From: Hydrogenophaga sp.
GTDB lineage: Bacteria; Pseudomonadota; Gammaproteobacteria; Burkholderiales; Burkholderiaceae_C
NCBI RefSeq assembly: GCF_030651625.1
Contig: NZ_JAUSCF010000008.1
Coordinates: 1 to 61,949 of the forward strand
Length of the DNA: 61,949 bases
Direction of reading: 5' to 3'
Shown here: positions 8,589 to 16,460 of the stretch, in pieces
Position numbering within the stretch: position 1 is the stretch's first letter
How the letters are laid out: every line of letters starts with the position of its first letter
Notes under the pieces: model-generated
Told to the model about the DNA's origin: nothing
Databases searched by the model: none
Seen by the model: only the letters and a program-made list of their open reading frames with translations
Translations under genes and position numbers: made by a program

Positions 8589-9434
8589 TTACCTGGCGCG
8601 AGTGGCCTTCCAGTCGATCGCGCCATCGACCTTGCCCCGGATGCCGCTGCCCTTCACTTCGCCTGTGTAACGTGCGCCGCCTGCTGTGAAGCTGATGCGT
8701 GCGCCGTCCATTCGCGCATCGGTGACAGGCGTCGACTGTCCGCCACGGCGCAATGTACCGTCGAGCATCTGAAATGTCTGCTCCAGCACCAGTTCCTGTC
8801 CCCCGCCCAGGCGCCAGGTACCGGCCACCTTGGCGGGAACTGTCCATTTGTAGGCCTCGCAGTAGGTCTGGCAGCCTTCGACCACACGCTGGGTTTCGTC
8901 TGGCTGCCAGTCGCCCATGCCAAACGAGTTGGAAACGATGCGCGTTCCGGGTTTCATGTCGAGCAGCGTGGGGCGCAGTCGCATGTTCAGATCGGGAAGC
9001 AGGAAGAGCGTGATCACGGTCGCTTTCGAGAAGTCGGACTCAAAGATGTCGGCCTTCTCGAACGTGGCACGGCTGCTGACGCCTTCTGCCTGCGCATTGC
9101 GCTTTGACAGCTCCACAAGGTCCGGGTTGTATTCGATGCCGTGTGCTGTGGCCCCACGCTTCGCTGCGGTGATGACCAGCCTGCCATCGCCAGAGCCCAG
9201 GTCGATCACATGATCTTTCGGTGTGACCTTGGCCATTTCCAGCATGAGATTCGCCAGCGACAGTGCCGTGGGCAACCAGATCACGTCTTTGCCCGCCTGC
9301 CCTTCGGACGGCGCGTAATCGGGCGCGGTGACGGGCGCGGCGGCGGGCGCCGGGGTTTGCGCCCATGTGTGGCCTGCCACGGTCGCAGCCACACAGATCG
9401 CGGTAGCAATGAAAGATTTCCGGGTCGTGTTCAT
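8589..9434 (-). CDS. SAM-dependent methyltransferase-fold protein with a signal peptide
   Basis: 281 residues from the ATG at 9434, preceded by AGGAGAT. The first 26 residues look like a Sec signal peptide (RK, then IATAICVAATVAGHTWA, cleavage before QTPAPA). The body is a class I methyltransferase: motif I VIDLGSGDGRLVITAA, acidic end of strand 2 in GIEYN, and ADIFESDFSKATVI. A C-terminal beta-rich part (about 200-281) looks lipid-binding-like. Export is odd, since SAM is made in the cytoplasm. Its ATG overlaps the stop of the upstream permease gene (ATGA), so the two are translationally coupled. Confidence 0.78.
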   Translation of the reverse strand: MNTTRKSFIATAICVAATVAGHTWAQTPAPAAAPVTAPDYAPSEGQAGKDVIWLPTALSLANLMLEMAKVTPKDHVIDLGSGDGRLVITAAKRGATAHGIEYNPDLVELSKRNAQAEGVSSRATFEKADIFESDFSKATVITLFLLPDLNMRLRPTLLDMKPGTRIVSNSFGMGDWQPDETQRVVEGCQTYCEAYKWTVPAKVAGTWRLGGGQELVLEQTFQMLDGTLRRGGQSTPVTDARMDGARISFTAGGARYTGEVKGSGIRGKVDGAIDWKATRAR

Positions 9435-10828
9435 GGTGGATCTCCTGGTGGATGAGGATTCTTGAGAATCGGGGATTTGATGGGCACGAGACGGCCCGGG
9501 GCAACATCGGCAGGGACGCCCTTGAAGATCAGGATGGGCGCACCCGCGATCAGCACACCCAGGCCCACCAGTGCTGCGGCACCCGTGTGCATGATGCTGG
9601 CATAGAGCATGTACAGGCAGGTGAGGCAGAAGAGGATTGGTGTGAACGGATAGAGCGGCACCTTGAACGGCAAAGCGCGGTGCGGATAGCGCCAACGCAG
9701 CACAAACAGCGAGCCGGCCACCATCAGAAGGAACATCCAGAACACGGGCGCTGTGTAGTCCACCATGGCCTTGAAGCCGTCTGGCGTGACCGATCCCAGC
9801 GCAATCAACGCCAGCGCCATGGCGCCTTGCACGATCTGGGCATTGGCCGGTGTGCTGCCTCGCCCGTTCCACACGCCCACCCAGCACAGCGCAGGCATGT
9901 CCCGCCCCATGACGTAGAACAGGCGGGCGCCCGTGAAGATGGTGGCGTTCAAAGTGGAAATGGCAGCCACCACAATCGCCAGCGTCACCAACAGTTCCCC
10001 GGACGGGCCTGCGGCCACCCGCATCATGTCGGCGGCCACGGCATCCGATGCCCGCAGTCCATCGAGCCCCAGTACCGAAAGCAGCGCCAGATTGGCCAGC
10101 AGATAAAGGCCCACCAGAAGCGCCGTGCCCACAGTCAGCACTTTGGCGATGTTGCGTGGTGCGTCGTGCAGCTCACCGGTGAGATAGGACGCATCGTTCC
10201 ACCCGCCGTAGGTCAGCAGCACAAAAATCATCGCCATGCCCAATGCGGCCGTCTGAGGCGGCACCGTGGGAGGTGCCATCTGCACTGTCGGGGGCGAGCC
10301 CAGGAAACCGAACAGAATGATCGCCAGCATGGCCCCCACCTGGATGCAGGTCACCACAATCTGTAGTGTCTTGCCTTCCGAGGTTCCGATGACGTTGACC
10401 ACAGTCAGCACGATCACCGCCAGCGCGGCATACAGCGCCGGCCCATGCGGACCGATGGGCACCAGCTTGGACATGTAGTCGCCCAGCAGAAAGGCCACCA
10501 GCGCGATCGAACCGGTCTGGATGATGGTGCATCGCGCCCACCCGAACATCGTGGCAACGGACCTGCCGTAAGCCCTGAACAAGAAGTGGTACTCGCCACC
10601 CGAATGGGGATTCGCAGCAGCCAGCTCCGCGTAGCAGAGCGCGCCAATCAAGGTGATCAGTCCGCCCAGGACCCAGACGAGGACGAACATCCACTCGGAG
10701 CTGACTCCGCTGGCGACGATCGAGGGCGTGCGGAAGATTCCGATGCCCACCACCAGCCCCACCATGATGACGACCGCATCAAAAACCGAGAGCTGGGCTT
10801 TGGGTTCAGGCCGATGGGTATCGGCCAT
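9431..10828 (-). CDS. APC-family amino acid permease
   Basis: 465 residues and about twelve membrane segments. The start of helix 1 has the family motif VGLVVGIGIFRTPS, helix 2 has ALCYAELAAANPHSGGEYHF, and helix 6 carries the usual break. APC transporters take up amino acids or polyamines with protons or sodium, or exchange them. It is the first gene of a two-gene unit with the exported methyltransferase-like protein (4-bp overlap). The start follows an AAGGAAG sequence. Confidence 0.88.
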   Translation of the reverse strand: MADTHRPEPKAQLSVFDAVVIMVGLVVGIGIFRTPSIVASGVSSEWMFVLVWVLGGLITLIGALCYAELAAANPHSGGEYHFLFRAYGRSVATMFGWARCTIIQTGSIALVAFLLGDYMSKLVPIGPHGPALYAALAVIVLTVVNVIGTSEGKTLQIVVTCIQVGAMLAIILFGFLGSPPTVQMAPPTVPPQTAALGMAMIFVLLTYGGWNDASYLTGELHDAPRNIAKVLTVGTALLVGLYLLANLALLSVLGLDGLRASDAVAADMMRVAAGPSGELLVTLAIVVAAISTLNATIFTGARLFYVMGRDMPALCWVGVWNGRGSTPANAQIVQGAMALALIALGSVTPDGFKAMVDYTAPVFWMFLLMVAGSLFVLRWRYPHRALPFKVPLYPFTPILFCLTCLYMLYASIMHTGAAALVGLGVLIAGAPILIFKGVPADVAPGRLVPIKSPILKNPHPPGDPP

Positions 10829-11073
10829 CCGGCTTCCTTCTTGTGTGGCTGTGCCCTACCAATTGCATCTCCTGGGGGTCGTTGTTATCAATAACTATCG
10901 ACAATGGAACGCACATCACGCCAAGAGTTCCCGGTTGGGCGGAATTGGTTTCCACTGCTCAGACCGCAGAGTGTGACAGGTCAAAGTGTTCCTGTCGCCA
11001 GACAACCGGATGGGCGTTGGCGCTTCAACCCGATGCTCAAGCCGCCCGGGTAACCCGGTACAGACATGGTGCC

Positions 11074-12345
11074 CTATCGGGTGAAGCCCGTGGCGCCGGG
11101 TCGTCCCGGCAAGGTCAGGCGTGCCATGGCTGGCGCTGTTTCCGACAACAGCTGCCCCCTGCGCCACACCTTCAGGCGGGTGGCGCGCAGCCGAATCGCC
11201 TCCACGGGGTCACTTGCCTGCAACAGCACGAAGCTGGCATCAAAGCCCTCTTCAATGCCGTAGCCACTCAGCCCCATTACCCTGGCGGCATTCGTTGTGA
11301 CAGCCTCGAAGCACTGGCGCATGCCAGCCTGACCGGTCATCTGCGCCACGTGCAGGCCCATGTGGGCCACCTCCAGCATGTCACCGCTGCCCAGCGCGTA
11401 CCAGGGGTCCATCACACAATCGTGGCCAAAGGCCACGGTCACGCCGGCGGCCATGAGTTCGGGTACACGGGTCATGCCGCGGCGCCTGGGGTAGGTGTCG
11501 TGCCTGCCCTGCAGCGTGATGTTGATCAGCGGGTTGGCCACGGCGCTCACACCGGCGTCGGCGATCAACGGGATGAGTTTGGACACGTAGTAGTTGTCCA
11601 TGCTGTGCATGGATGTGAGGTGCGAGCCGTTCACCCGGCCCTGCAGGCCAAGGCGCTGGGTCTCATAGGCGAGCGTCTCGATGTGGCGTGAGAGTGGGTC
11701 GTCGCTTTCGTCGCAATGCATGTCCACCGGCAGGCCACGCTCGGCCGCCAGTTCGCACAACAGCTTCACGCTGGCTGCGCCTTCGCTCATGGTGCGCTCG
11801 AAGTGCGGGATGCCGCCCACCACGTCCACACCCATATCGAGCGCGCGCTGGAGGTTGGCGAGCCCGCCCGGGCTGCGCAGCACGCCGTCTTGCGGGAAGG
11901 CCACGAGCTGCAGATCCAGGTACGGTGCCATGCGCTTTTTTGCTTCGAGCATGGCGCGCACCGGCAGCAGGCTGGGGTCGCTGGTGTCCACGTGGCTGCG
12001 AATGGCCAGCAGGCCCTTGGCCACGGCCCAGTCGCCATAGGCCAGCGCGCGCTGCACCAGGGCTTCTTCGGTCAACTGCGGTTTGAGTTCGCCCCACAGC
12101 GCGATACCTTCGAGCAGCGTGCCACTCTGGTTGACGCGAGGCAGGCCGTAGCTGAGGGTGGCGTCCATGTGGAAGTGCGGGTCGCAGAACGGGGGCGAAA
12201 GCAGTTGGCCTTCGGCGTCCAGCTTTTCGTGCGCGGGCGCTTCCAGGCCGGCTTCCACACCCACGATACGGCCCGCCTGCACGGCCACGCTCATGTCGGT
12301 GCGGCCGTCGGGCAAGATGGCGTGGGTGATGAGCAAGTCAAGCAT
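11074..12345 (-). CDS. codA: Cytosine deaminase-like amidohydrolase
   Basis: 423 residues. The metal sites of the cytosine deaminase group are present: PHFHMD (H57, H59), MHCDESDD (H210, E213), GSHLTSMHS (H242) and FGHDCVMDPWY (D309). The long stretch from VNQSGTLLEGI to LVAFPQDG follows Escherichia coli CodA closely. One difference stands out: the second Asp of the CodA HDD motif is Cys (C310), a position known to affect substrate choice. It should deaminate cytosine or a related pyrimidine in the cytoplasm. No CodB permease is adjacent. Confidence 0.82.
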   Translation of the reverse strand: MLDLLITHAILPDGRTDMSVAVQAGRIVGVEAGLEAPAHEKLDAEGQLLSPPFCDPHFHMDATLSYGLPRVNQSGTLLEGIALWGELKPQLTEEALVQRALAYGDWAVAKGLLAIRSHVDTSDPSLLPVRAMLEAKKRMAPYLDLQLVAFPQDGVLRSPGGLANLQRALDMGVDVVGGIPHFERTMSEGAASVKLLCELAAERGLPVDMHCDESDDPLSRHIETLAYETQRLGLQGRVNGSHLTSMHSMDNYYVSKLIPLIADAGVSAVANPLINITLQGRHDTYPRRRGMTRVPELMAAGVTVAFGHDCVMDPWYALGSGDMLEVAHMGLHVAQMTGQAGMRQCFEAVTTNAARVMGLSGYGIEEGFDASFVLLQASDPVEAIRLRATRLKVWRRGQLLSETAPAMARLTLPGRPGATGFTR

Positions 12346-12458
12346 GGGGGGTGTCGGGTTCGTTCAAGACAGGGAAGGCATCGTTGCCTAAGCTTCGGTT
12401 CTCGCGTGACGCATCGATTTCAGCGCATTTCCATTGACAACAAGCAAAGGCATTCTTC

Positions 12459-12854
12459 ATGCAATTCGGCTACACCATTCTCTACGTGGAAGACGTTCCA
12501 AAAACCATCGATTTCTACGAAGCCGCTTTTGGCTTCACCCGACGCTTCGTGCACGAAGCGGGCGATTTCGGCGAGCTCGATACAGGCGCCACGGCGCTCG
12601 CGTTTTCGTCGCTGCGCCTGATGCGCGAACTGGGCAAAAACCCCCAGCGGGCGTCAGCCGATGCGCCTAGTTTCGAAATCGCGTTCACCACGACCGATGT
12701 TGCCGCCGCCGTGCAGCGCGCGGTGGATGCAGGTGCGCGGCTGGTCCAGGCGTCTGAGCTGATGCCCTGGGGGCAGACGGTCGCCTATGTGGCGGACATC
12801 AACGGTGCGCTGGTCGAGTTGTGCACGCCTGTGGGGCCACCCCCCGCCGCGTGA
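12459..12854 (+). CDS. VOC-family (glyoxalase/bleomycin-resistance fold) protein
   Basis: 131 residues with two beta-alpha-beta-beta-beta modules: GYTILYVEDVPKTIDFYEAAFGF at the start, and FTTTDVAAAVQRAVDAGARLV through WGQTVAYVADINGALVELCTP in the second half. The E of VELCTP fits a metal ligand position. Function within VOC (glyoxalase, dioxygenase, drug binding) cannot be assigned. Stands alone between convergent codA-like and AraC genes. Confidence 0.85.
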   Translation: MQFGYTILYVEDVPKTIDFYEAAFGFTRRFVHEAGDFGELDTGATALAFSSLRLMRELGKNPQRASADAPSFEIAFTTTDVAAAVQRAVDAGARLVQASELMPWGQTVAYVADINGALVELCTPVGPPPAA

Positions 12855-12875
12855 CCCTGGTTGAGGCCCTGGTGC

Positions 12876-13598
12876 TCAGCCATAGCCCACCTCGGCGAGG
12901 CTGGCCAGCCGATGCGGGGAGCGACGCAGTGAGGCGGGCGACTGTCCCAGCCAGCGCAGGCAGTCCCGGCTGAAATGGGCCTGGTCGGCATAGCCGTGCT
13001 CGGCAGCGATGTCGGCCAGCGGCTGCTCGGCGCCCAACATCCGGGCCGCCCGGCGCACCCGGGCCAAGGCCCGCCAAAAGCGGGGAGGTTTCCCCGTGGC
13101 ACGGCTGGTCAGGCGCTCCAGGCTGCGTTCCGAAACGCCGAGGCTTTGTGCGGCTTTGCCCACCGTGGGTGCGTGCGCCAGCGCGTGCAGCGCCTCCTGT
13201 GATCGCGGGTCCAGACGGGCATGGGCATCGATGACTGCCAGCAACGCGGCTTCCAGGTCGGCATGCTCGTCAAACGGGTCTGTGCAGGCCAGGATCAAGC
13301 CCCCTGACTGGCGCCAGACGGCCTGCGCCGAATTCAGCAGCGAGGCCGCGTCGATGGTGGTGCCAGGCTGCATTCGGTAGCCCAGCCACCACTCGCCCGC
13401 ACCGCCGGCAACCTCCATGACGACATCGGTCAGCGGCGAAACGTGCCAGCCCTGCCGACCGCGCGCATCCACATGAAGGATGAGATCGCTGCAGCCATCG
13501 GGCAGCACGGTGGTGACGCTGGCGTCGAAGCCGGTGAACTTCCAGCGTGCCAGCACGGCGGGCGGGAATCTGGTGGAGGCACTTTTCGCGAGACTCAT
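12876..13598 (-). CDS. AraC-family transcriptional regulator
   Basis: 240 residues from the ATG at 13598, which has an AGAAGGGG ribosome binding site; the upstream extension to 13775 is unlikely. The C-terminal half holds two helix-turn-helix units (KAAQSLGVSERSLERLTSR and ADIAAEHGYADQAHFSRDCL ending GQSPASLR). The N-terminal half resembles the DUF6597-type sensor domain found in short AraC proteins. Targets unknown; the adjacent VOC gene is a candidate. Confidence 0.85.
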   Translation of the reverse strand: MSLAKSASTRFPPAVLARWKFTGFDASVTTVLPDGCSDLILHVDARGRQGWHVSPLTDVVMEVAGGAGEWWLGYRMQPGTTIDAASLLNSAQAVWRQSGGLILACTDPFDEHADLEAALLAVIDAHARLDPRSQEALHALAHAPTVGKAAQSLGVSERSLERLTSRATGKPPRFWRALARVRRAARMLGAEQPLADIAAEHGYADQAHFSRDCLRWLGQSPASLRRSPHRLASLAEVGYG

Positions 13599-13773
13599 GA
13601 TTCCCCTTCTGCGGCAAGGCTGCATCAGTGTCAGAGGATAAGCCGTTGGGCGAATCGGTTTCCGTTCCGGCCGGCCTTCATCCGCTGCACAGCGAAAAGC
13701 GGTCGGCTTCAGCGCGATAACCCCCGCCTTCAGTAGAATCCGCACCCTCGCTGCCACCCGAACAGGACTCCCC

Positions 13774-14073
13774 ATGCGCTACTCGCTCTCCCACCACAAG
13801 CTCAACCTGATCCTCGCTGCACAGGGTCTCAAGCCCGGCGATGCGGGTGGCATCGACAAGCTCTTTGGTGGCAAGGATGGCTACTACTGGTTCGGCACCC
13901 TGCGCGATCTGTGCCCACCGGGCAAGACACTCTCCTGGGAGAACCAGTACGCCATGGTAAACGCCGTTCAGGCGCACGAAAACGCCACCGCTGAAGAAGA
14001 CGAAATGAAGCCGCAAGTGCCCAGCGCGGCCAACATCGCGGCGATGTCGAAACTGCTGGGTGACCCGATCTGA
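13774..14073 (+). CDS. Hypothetical protein, 99 residues
   Basis: Start supported by an AGGA sequence ten bases upstream. The protein is soluble, with aromatic residues in DGYYWFGTLRDLCPPG and a helical C-terminal half. No family recognised. It is 21 bases before panE on the same strand and is probably co-transcribed. Confidence 0.65.
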   Translation: MRYSLSHHKLNLILAAQGLKPGDAGGIDKLFGGKDGYYWFGTLRDLCPPGKTLSWENQYAMVNAVQAHENATAEEDEMKPQVPSAANIAAMSKLLGDPI

Positions 14074-14094
14074 TCGACGTGACAGACTGAACAC

Positions 14095-15024
14095 ATGACC
14101 GCCATGATCAATCCGGCCGAGCTCAGGATCGCCGTGATGGGCGCCGGTGCGGTGGGCTGCTACTACGGCGGCATGCTGGCCCGCACCGGACACTCGGTGA
14201 CACTGATCGGCCGTCCGTCACACGTGAGCGCCATCCAGGCCCACGGCCTGCGCATGCAGACCCTGTGGTTCGATGAGACCGTTGACTTGCAGGCCAGCAC
14301 CGAAGTCAGCGCCGTGGCGAATGCGGACGTGGTGCTGTTCGCTGTCAAGTCACCCGACACCGAAGCCACGGGCGCCGCCATGCGCCCTCACCTGGCCCCC
14401 GGCGCACTGGTGCTGTGCCTGCAGAACGGTGTGGACAACGCCGAGCGGCTGCGCATCGCATTGCCCGATCACGACGTGGACGCCGCTGTGGTCTACGTGG
14501 CCTCCGAAATGGCCGGGCCGGGCCACTTGCGGCACCACGGCCGCGGTGAACTGCTGATTGAACCTTCGCCGAAGAGTGCCCCTTTGGCACAGCGCCTGGT
14601 GGCGGCCGGCGTGCCGACCGAGGTTTCCGACGACGTGCGCGGCGCCTTGTGGGCCAAGCTGATCCTCAATTGCGCCTACAACGCCCTGTCGGCCCTGGCG
14701 CGCCTACCGTATGGTCAACTGGTGCAGCGCCCTGGCGTGACCGACGTGATGCGCGATGTGGTGAGCGAATGCAAGGCCGTGGCGAGTGCCGAAGGCGTCA
14801 GGCTGCCACCCGATGTGGACACCATCGTGCGTCGCATCGCCGAGACCATGCCCACGCAGTATTCGTCCACCGCACAAGACCTGATGCGCGGCAAATCCAC
14901 CGAAATCGATCACCTGAATGGCCATGTGATGCGACGAGGCGAAGCGCTGGGCGTGCCCACGCCAGCCAATCGCGTGCTGTGGACGATGGTGAAGATGGCC
15001 GAACGCGCCCTCGCCAACGCCTAG
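14095..15024 (+). CDS. panE: 2-dehydropantoate 2-reductase
   Basis: 309 residues. N-terminal Rossmann fold with VMGAGAVGCYYGGMLA, then NADPH-site IGR, Lys/Asn catalytic region KLILNCAYNALSALARLPYG, and the C-terminal ApbA helix bundle with STAQDLMRGKSTEIDHLNG. It reduces ketopantoate to pantoate with NADPH in the CoA pathway. Paralogues of this family act on other substrates, so pantoate is likely but not certain. The stop codon touches the long hairpin at 15024. Confidence 0.85.
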   Translation: MTAMINPAELRIAVMGAGAVGCYYGGMLARTGHSVTLIGRPSHVSAIQAHGLRMQTLWFDETVDLQASTEVSAVANADVVLFAVKSPDTEATGAAMRPHLAPGALVLCLQNGVDNAERLRIALPDHDVDAAVVYVASEMAGPGHLRHHGRGELLIEPSPKSAPLAQRLVAAGVPTEVSDDVRGALWAKLILNCAYNALSALARLPYGQLVQRPGVTDVMRDVVSECKAVASAEGVRLPPDVDTIVRRIAETMPTQYSSTAQDLMRGKSTEIDHLNGHVMRRGEALGVPTPANRVLWTMVKMAERALANA

Positions 15025-15186
15025 GAGCCTGCGCGGCAGAAGGCATTGAAGCGAAACGCGTGGGAAAAGAGCCCAGTTTGGCGCCGCTTTTGAGGACTGT
15101 GGCCGTAGCCACAGCCGGAAAGACGGGGGCGAAGTGGGACTTTTCTCCACGCGTTGCAGCCGATGTCGTTCTGCCGCGCAGGCTCC
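15024..15186. repeat. 163-bp long inverted repeat (cruciform/hairpin element)
   Basis: The outer arms are 18-bp exact complements (GGAGCCTGCGCGGCAGAA at 15024-15041 with 15169-15186). After a 14/14 internal loop, ACGCGTGG..GAAAAG at 15056 pairs with CTTTTCTCCACGCGT ending at 15154. A diverged middle follows, and the apex is CTGTGGC-CGTA-GCCACAG (15097-15114). This looks like a mobile palindromic element or a very strong transcript end for panE. No coding potential. Confidence 0.85.
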
Positions 15187-15551
15187 CAGGTCAGAAGACA
15201 GCGGGCGGTGCGTGTAACCGTCATGATCGGGTGTGTCTCGGGGTGCACGCCGACCAAGCCCATGCGACACCGCGCAAGACAGGGCACAAGCACTGCAGGA
15301 CCGCGCCATGACCGAACAGGATCCCCTCCCGCCGCCTTGCCAGGTACTGCGTTGCGTCTGTCAGCCGAACCCGTCCGCCGGTCGAAATAATAGGTTAAAG
15401 GTACGCATTTGTGAGAATCAATGCCAGAATTGAGTACTTGCTGTCACAAGTAACAAGGAAGGGGGAAGGGAAAACATGACGCCCTCAACGCAGCACTGTG
15501 CACTGTGCACTTGACAGCGTTTGAGAAGGCGCATGAGTGAAAGCCTGGTGA
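15187..15551. other. Intergenic stretch without a supported gene
   Basis: Between the long hairpin and the terminator-like hairpin there is a lower-GC patch (about 15375-15480) with no credible frame. The reading frames across it are short and have skewed composition. Confidence 0.4.
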
Positions 15552-15580
15552 GCCGGGGCAGGTGCAACGCCTGCCCCGGC
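15552..15580 (-). terminator. GC-rich hairpin, likely terminator of the 15639-16239 gene pair
   Basis: GCCGGGGCAGG (15552-15562) pairs exactly with CCTGCCCCGGC (15570-15580) around a 7-base loop. It lies about 60 bases past the stop of the minus-strand gene at 15639. No long T run follows, so termination is inferred from position and stability. Confidence 0.5.
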
Positions 15581-15638
15581 TTCTCCGCATGCAGCAGACC
15601 CCAGGCAGATCGCTCAGAACCTGGAACCCGGAACGACT

Positions 15639-16022
15639 TCAGGTGTTCTGCCGAAAGTGCACGATGGCGGGCCCGATCCAGCAATAGTCAGACCCGTCGG
15701 CGTACACCGGATCGAAACGCAGCAGGTTCGGTCCGCTCGTCAGCAACCGGTTGGAGGGAAAGTCGATCTGCACCGTGTGCATGATGATGAAAGCGTGGTT
15801 CGTCCAGCGTGGCACGGTGAACTGGCCCAGCGACTGTCCATTGAGCGTGACCCGGATGTTCAGGCCCGGCACGCCAGCACGGAATCCGCCAAGGGCCGAC
15901 ACCTGAAGAATCCCCACCTTGTTGGCATTGCGCCCGCCTGAAAAGAAGGTGGTGGTCAGCGGCGCGGCACCTGAGAGAAAGCGCTGCGCGGTGGCGACAT
16001 CGAAGTCCGATACCTCAGCCAT
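15639..16022 (-). CDS. Hypothetical protein, 127 residues, beta-rich
   Basis: Soluble, rich in predicted beta strands (NIRVTLNGQSLGQFTVP, HAFIIMHTVQIDF), with a short conserved-looking end GPAIVHFRQNT. No signal peptide. Not recognised. Its start overlaps the previous gene's stop by 8 bases, so the two are translationally linked. The sequence GPNLLRFDPVYADGSDYCWIG hints at a carbohydrate-binding or jelly-roll-like fold, but this is a guess. Confidence 0.65.
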   Translation of the reverse strand: MAEVSDFDVATAQRFLSGAAPLTTTFFSGGRNANKVGILQVSALGGFRAGVPGLNIRVTLNGQSLGQFTVPRWTNHAFIIMHTVQIDFPSNRLLTSGPNLLRFDPVYADGSDYCWIGPAIVHFRQNT

Positions 16023-16239
16023 GGTCTTCTCCCTTGGCCAGCAGGGCCAGATAGTCCGCCTCGGTCAGTTGCGGGTCCAGGGCATTGCCCAGCGATATCC
16101 CCAGCAGGTCGGCCAGCAGCCCGATGCGGGCCACATCGTCATCGGGGGGCAGTGGGCGGGCTTCGGCTTCCCAGGCCATGCCCCGGGACGAGGCCAGCCG
16201 CCCCAGCATGTCGGCCTTGGGCCGCAGTGGTCGTTCCAT
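16015..16239 (-). CDS. Hypothetical protein, 74 residues
   Basis: Start at 16239 has an AAGGAGT ribosome binding site seven bases upstream; an upstream in-frame start at 16257 is less supported. The protein is small and soluble, with an acidic helical end (DPQLTEADYLALLAKGEDHG). No family recognised. It leads a two-gene unit with the 127-residue protein and ends at the hairpin at 15552. Confidence 0.6.
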   Translation of the reverse strand: MERPLRPKADMLGRLASSRGMAWEAEARPLPPDDDVARIGLLADLLGISLGNALDPQLTEADYLALLAKGEDHG

Positions 16240-16460
16240 GGTGACTCCTTGCTTCACGTTGGCGATCCGGAAGGCCTGAGCCGCCCGGCACAGAGGCCCC
16301 GATCCACCGCGTCCTGTAGCCAGTGCAGACCGGAGCTTCTGGTCACTCTAGAACGGCTTTGCAACCGATGCATCTCACAGACGGGGGAAGCAACGCATGG
16401 GGTCATCTGAATTCGACAGCCCACAGACCTTGGCGCACACTGGCAAAAGAACGCATACAT

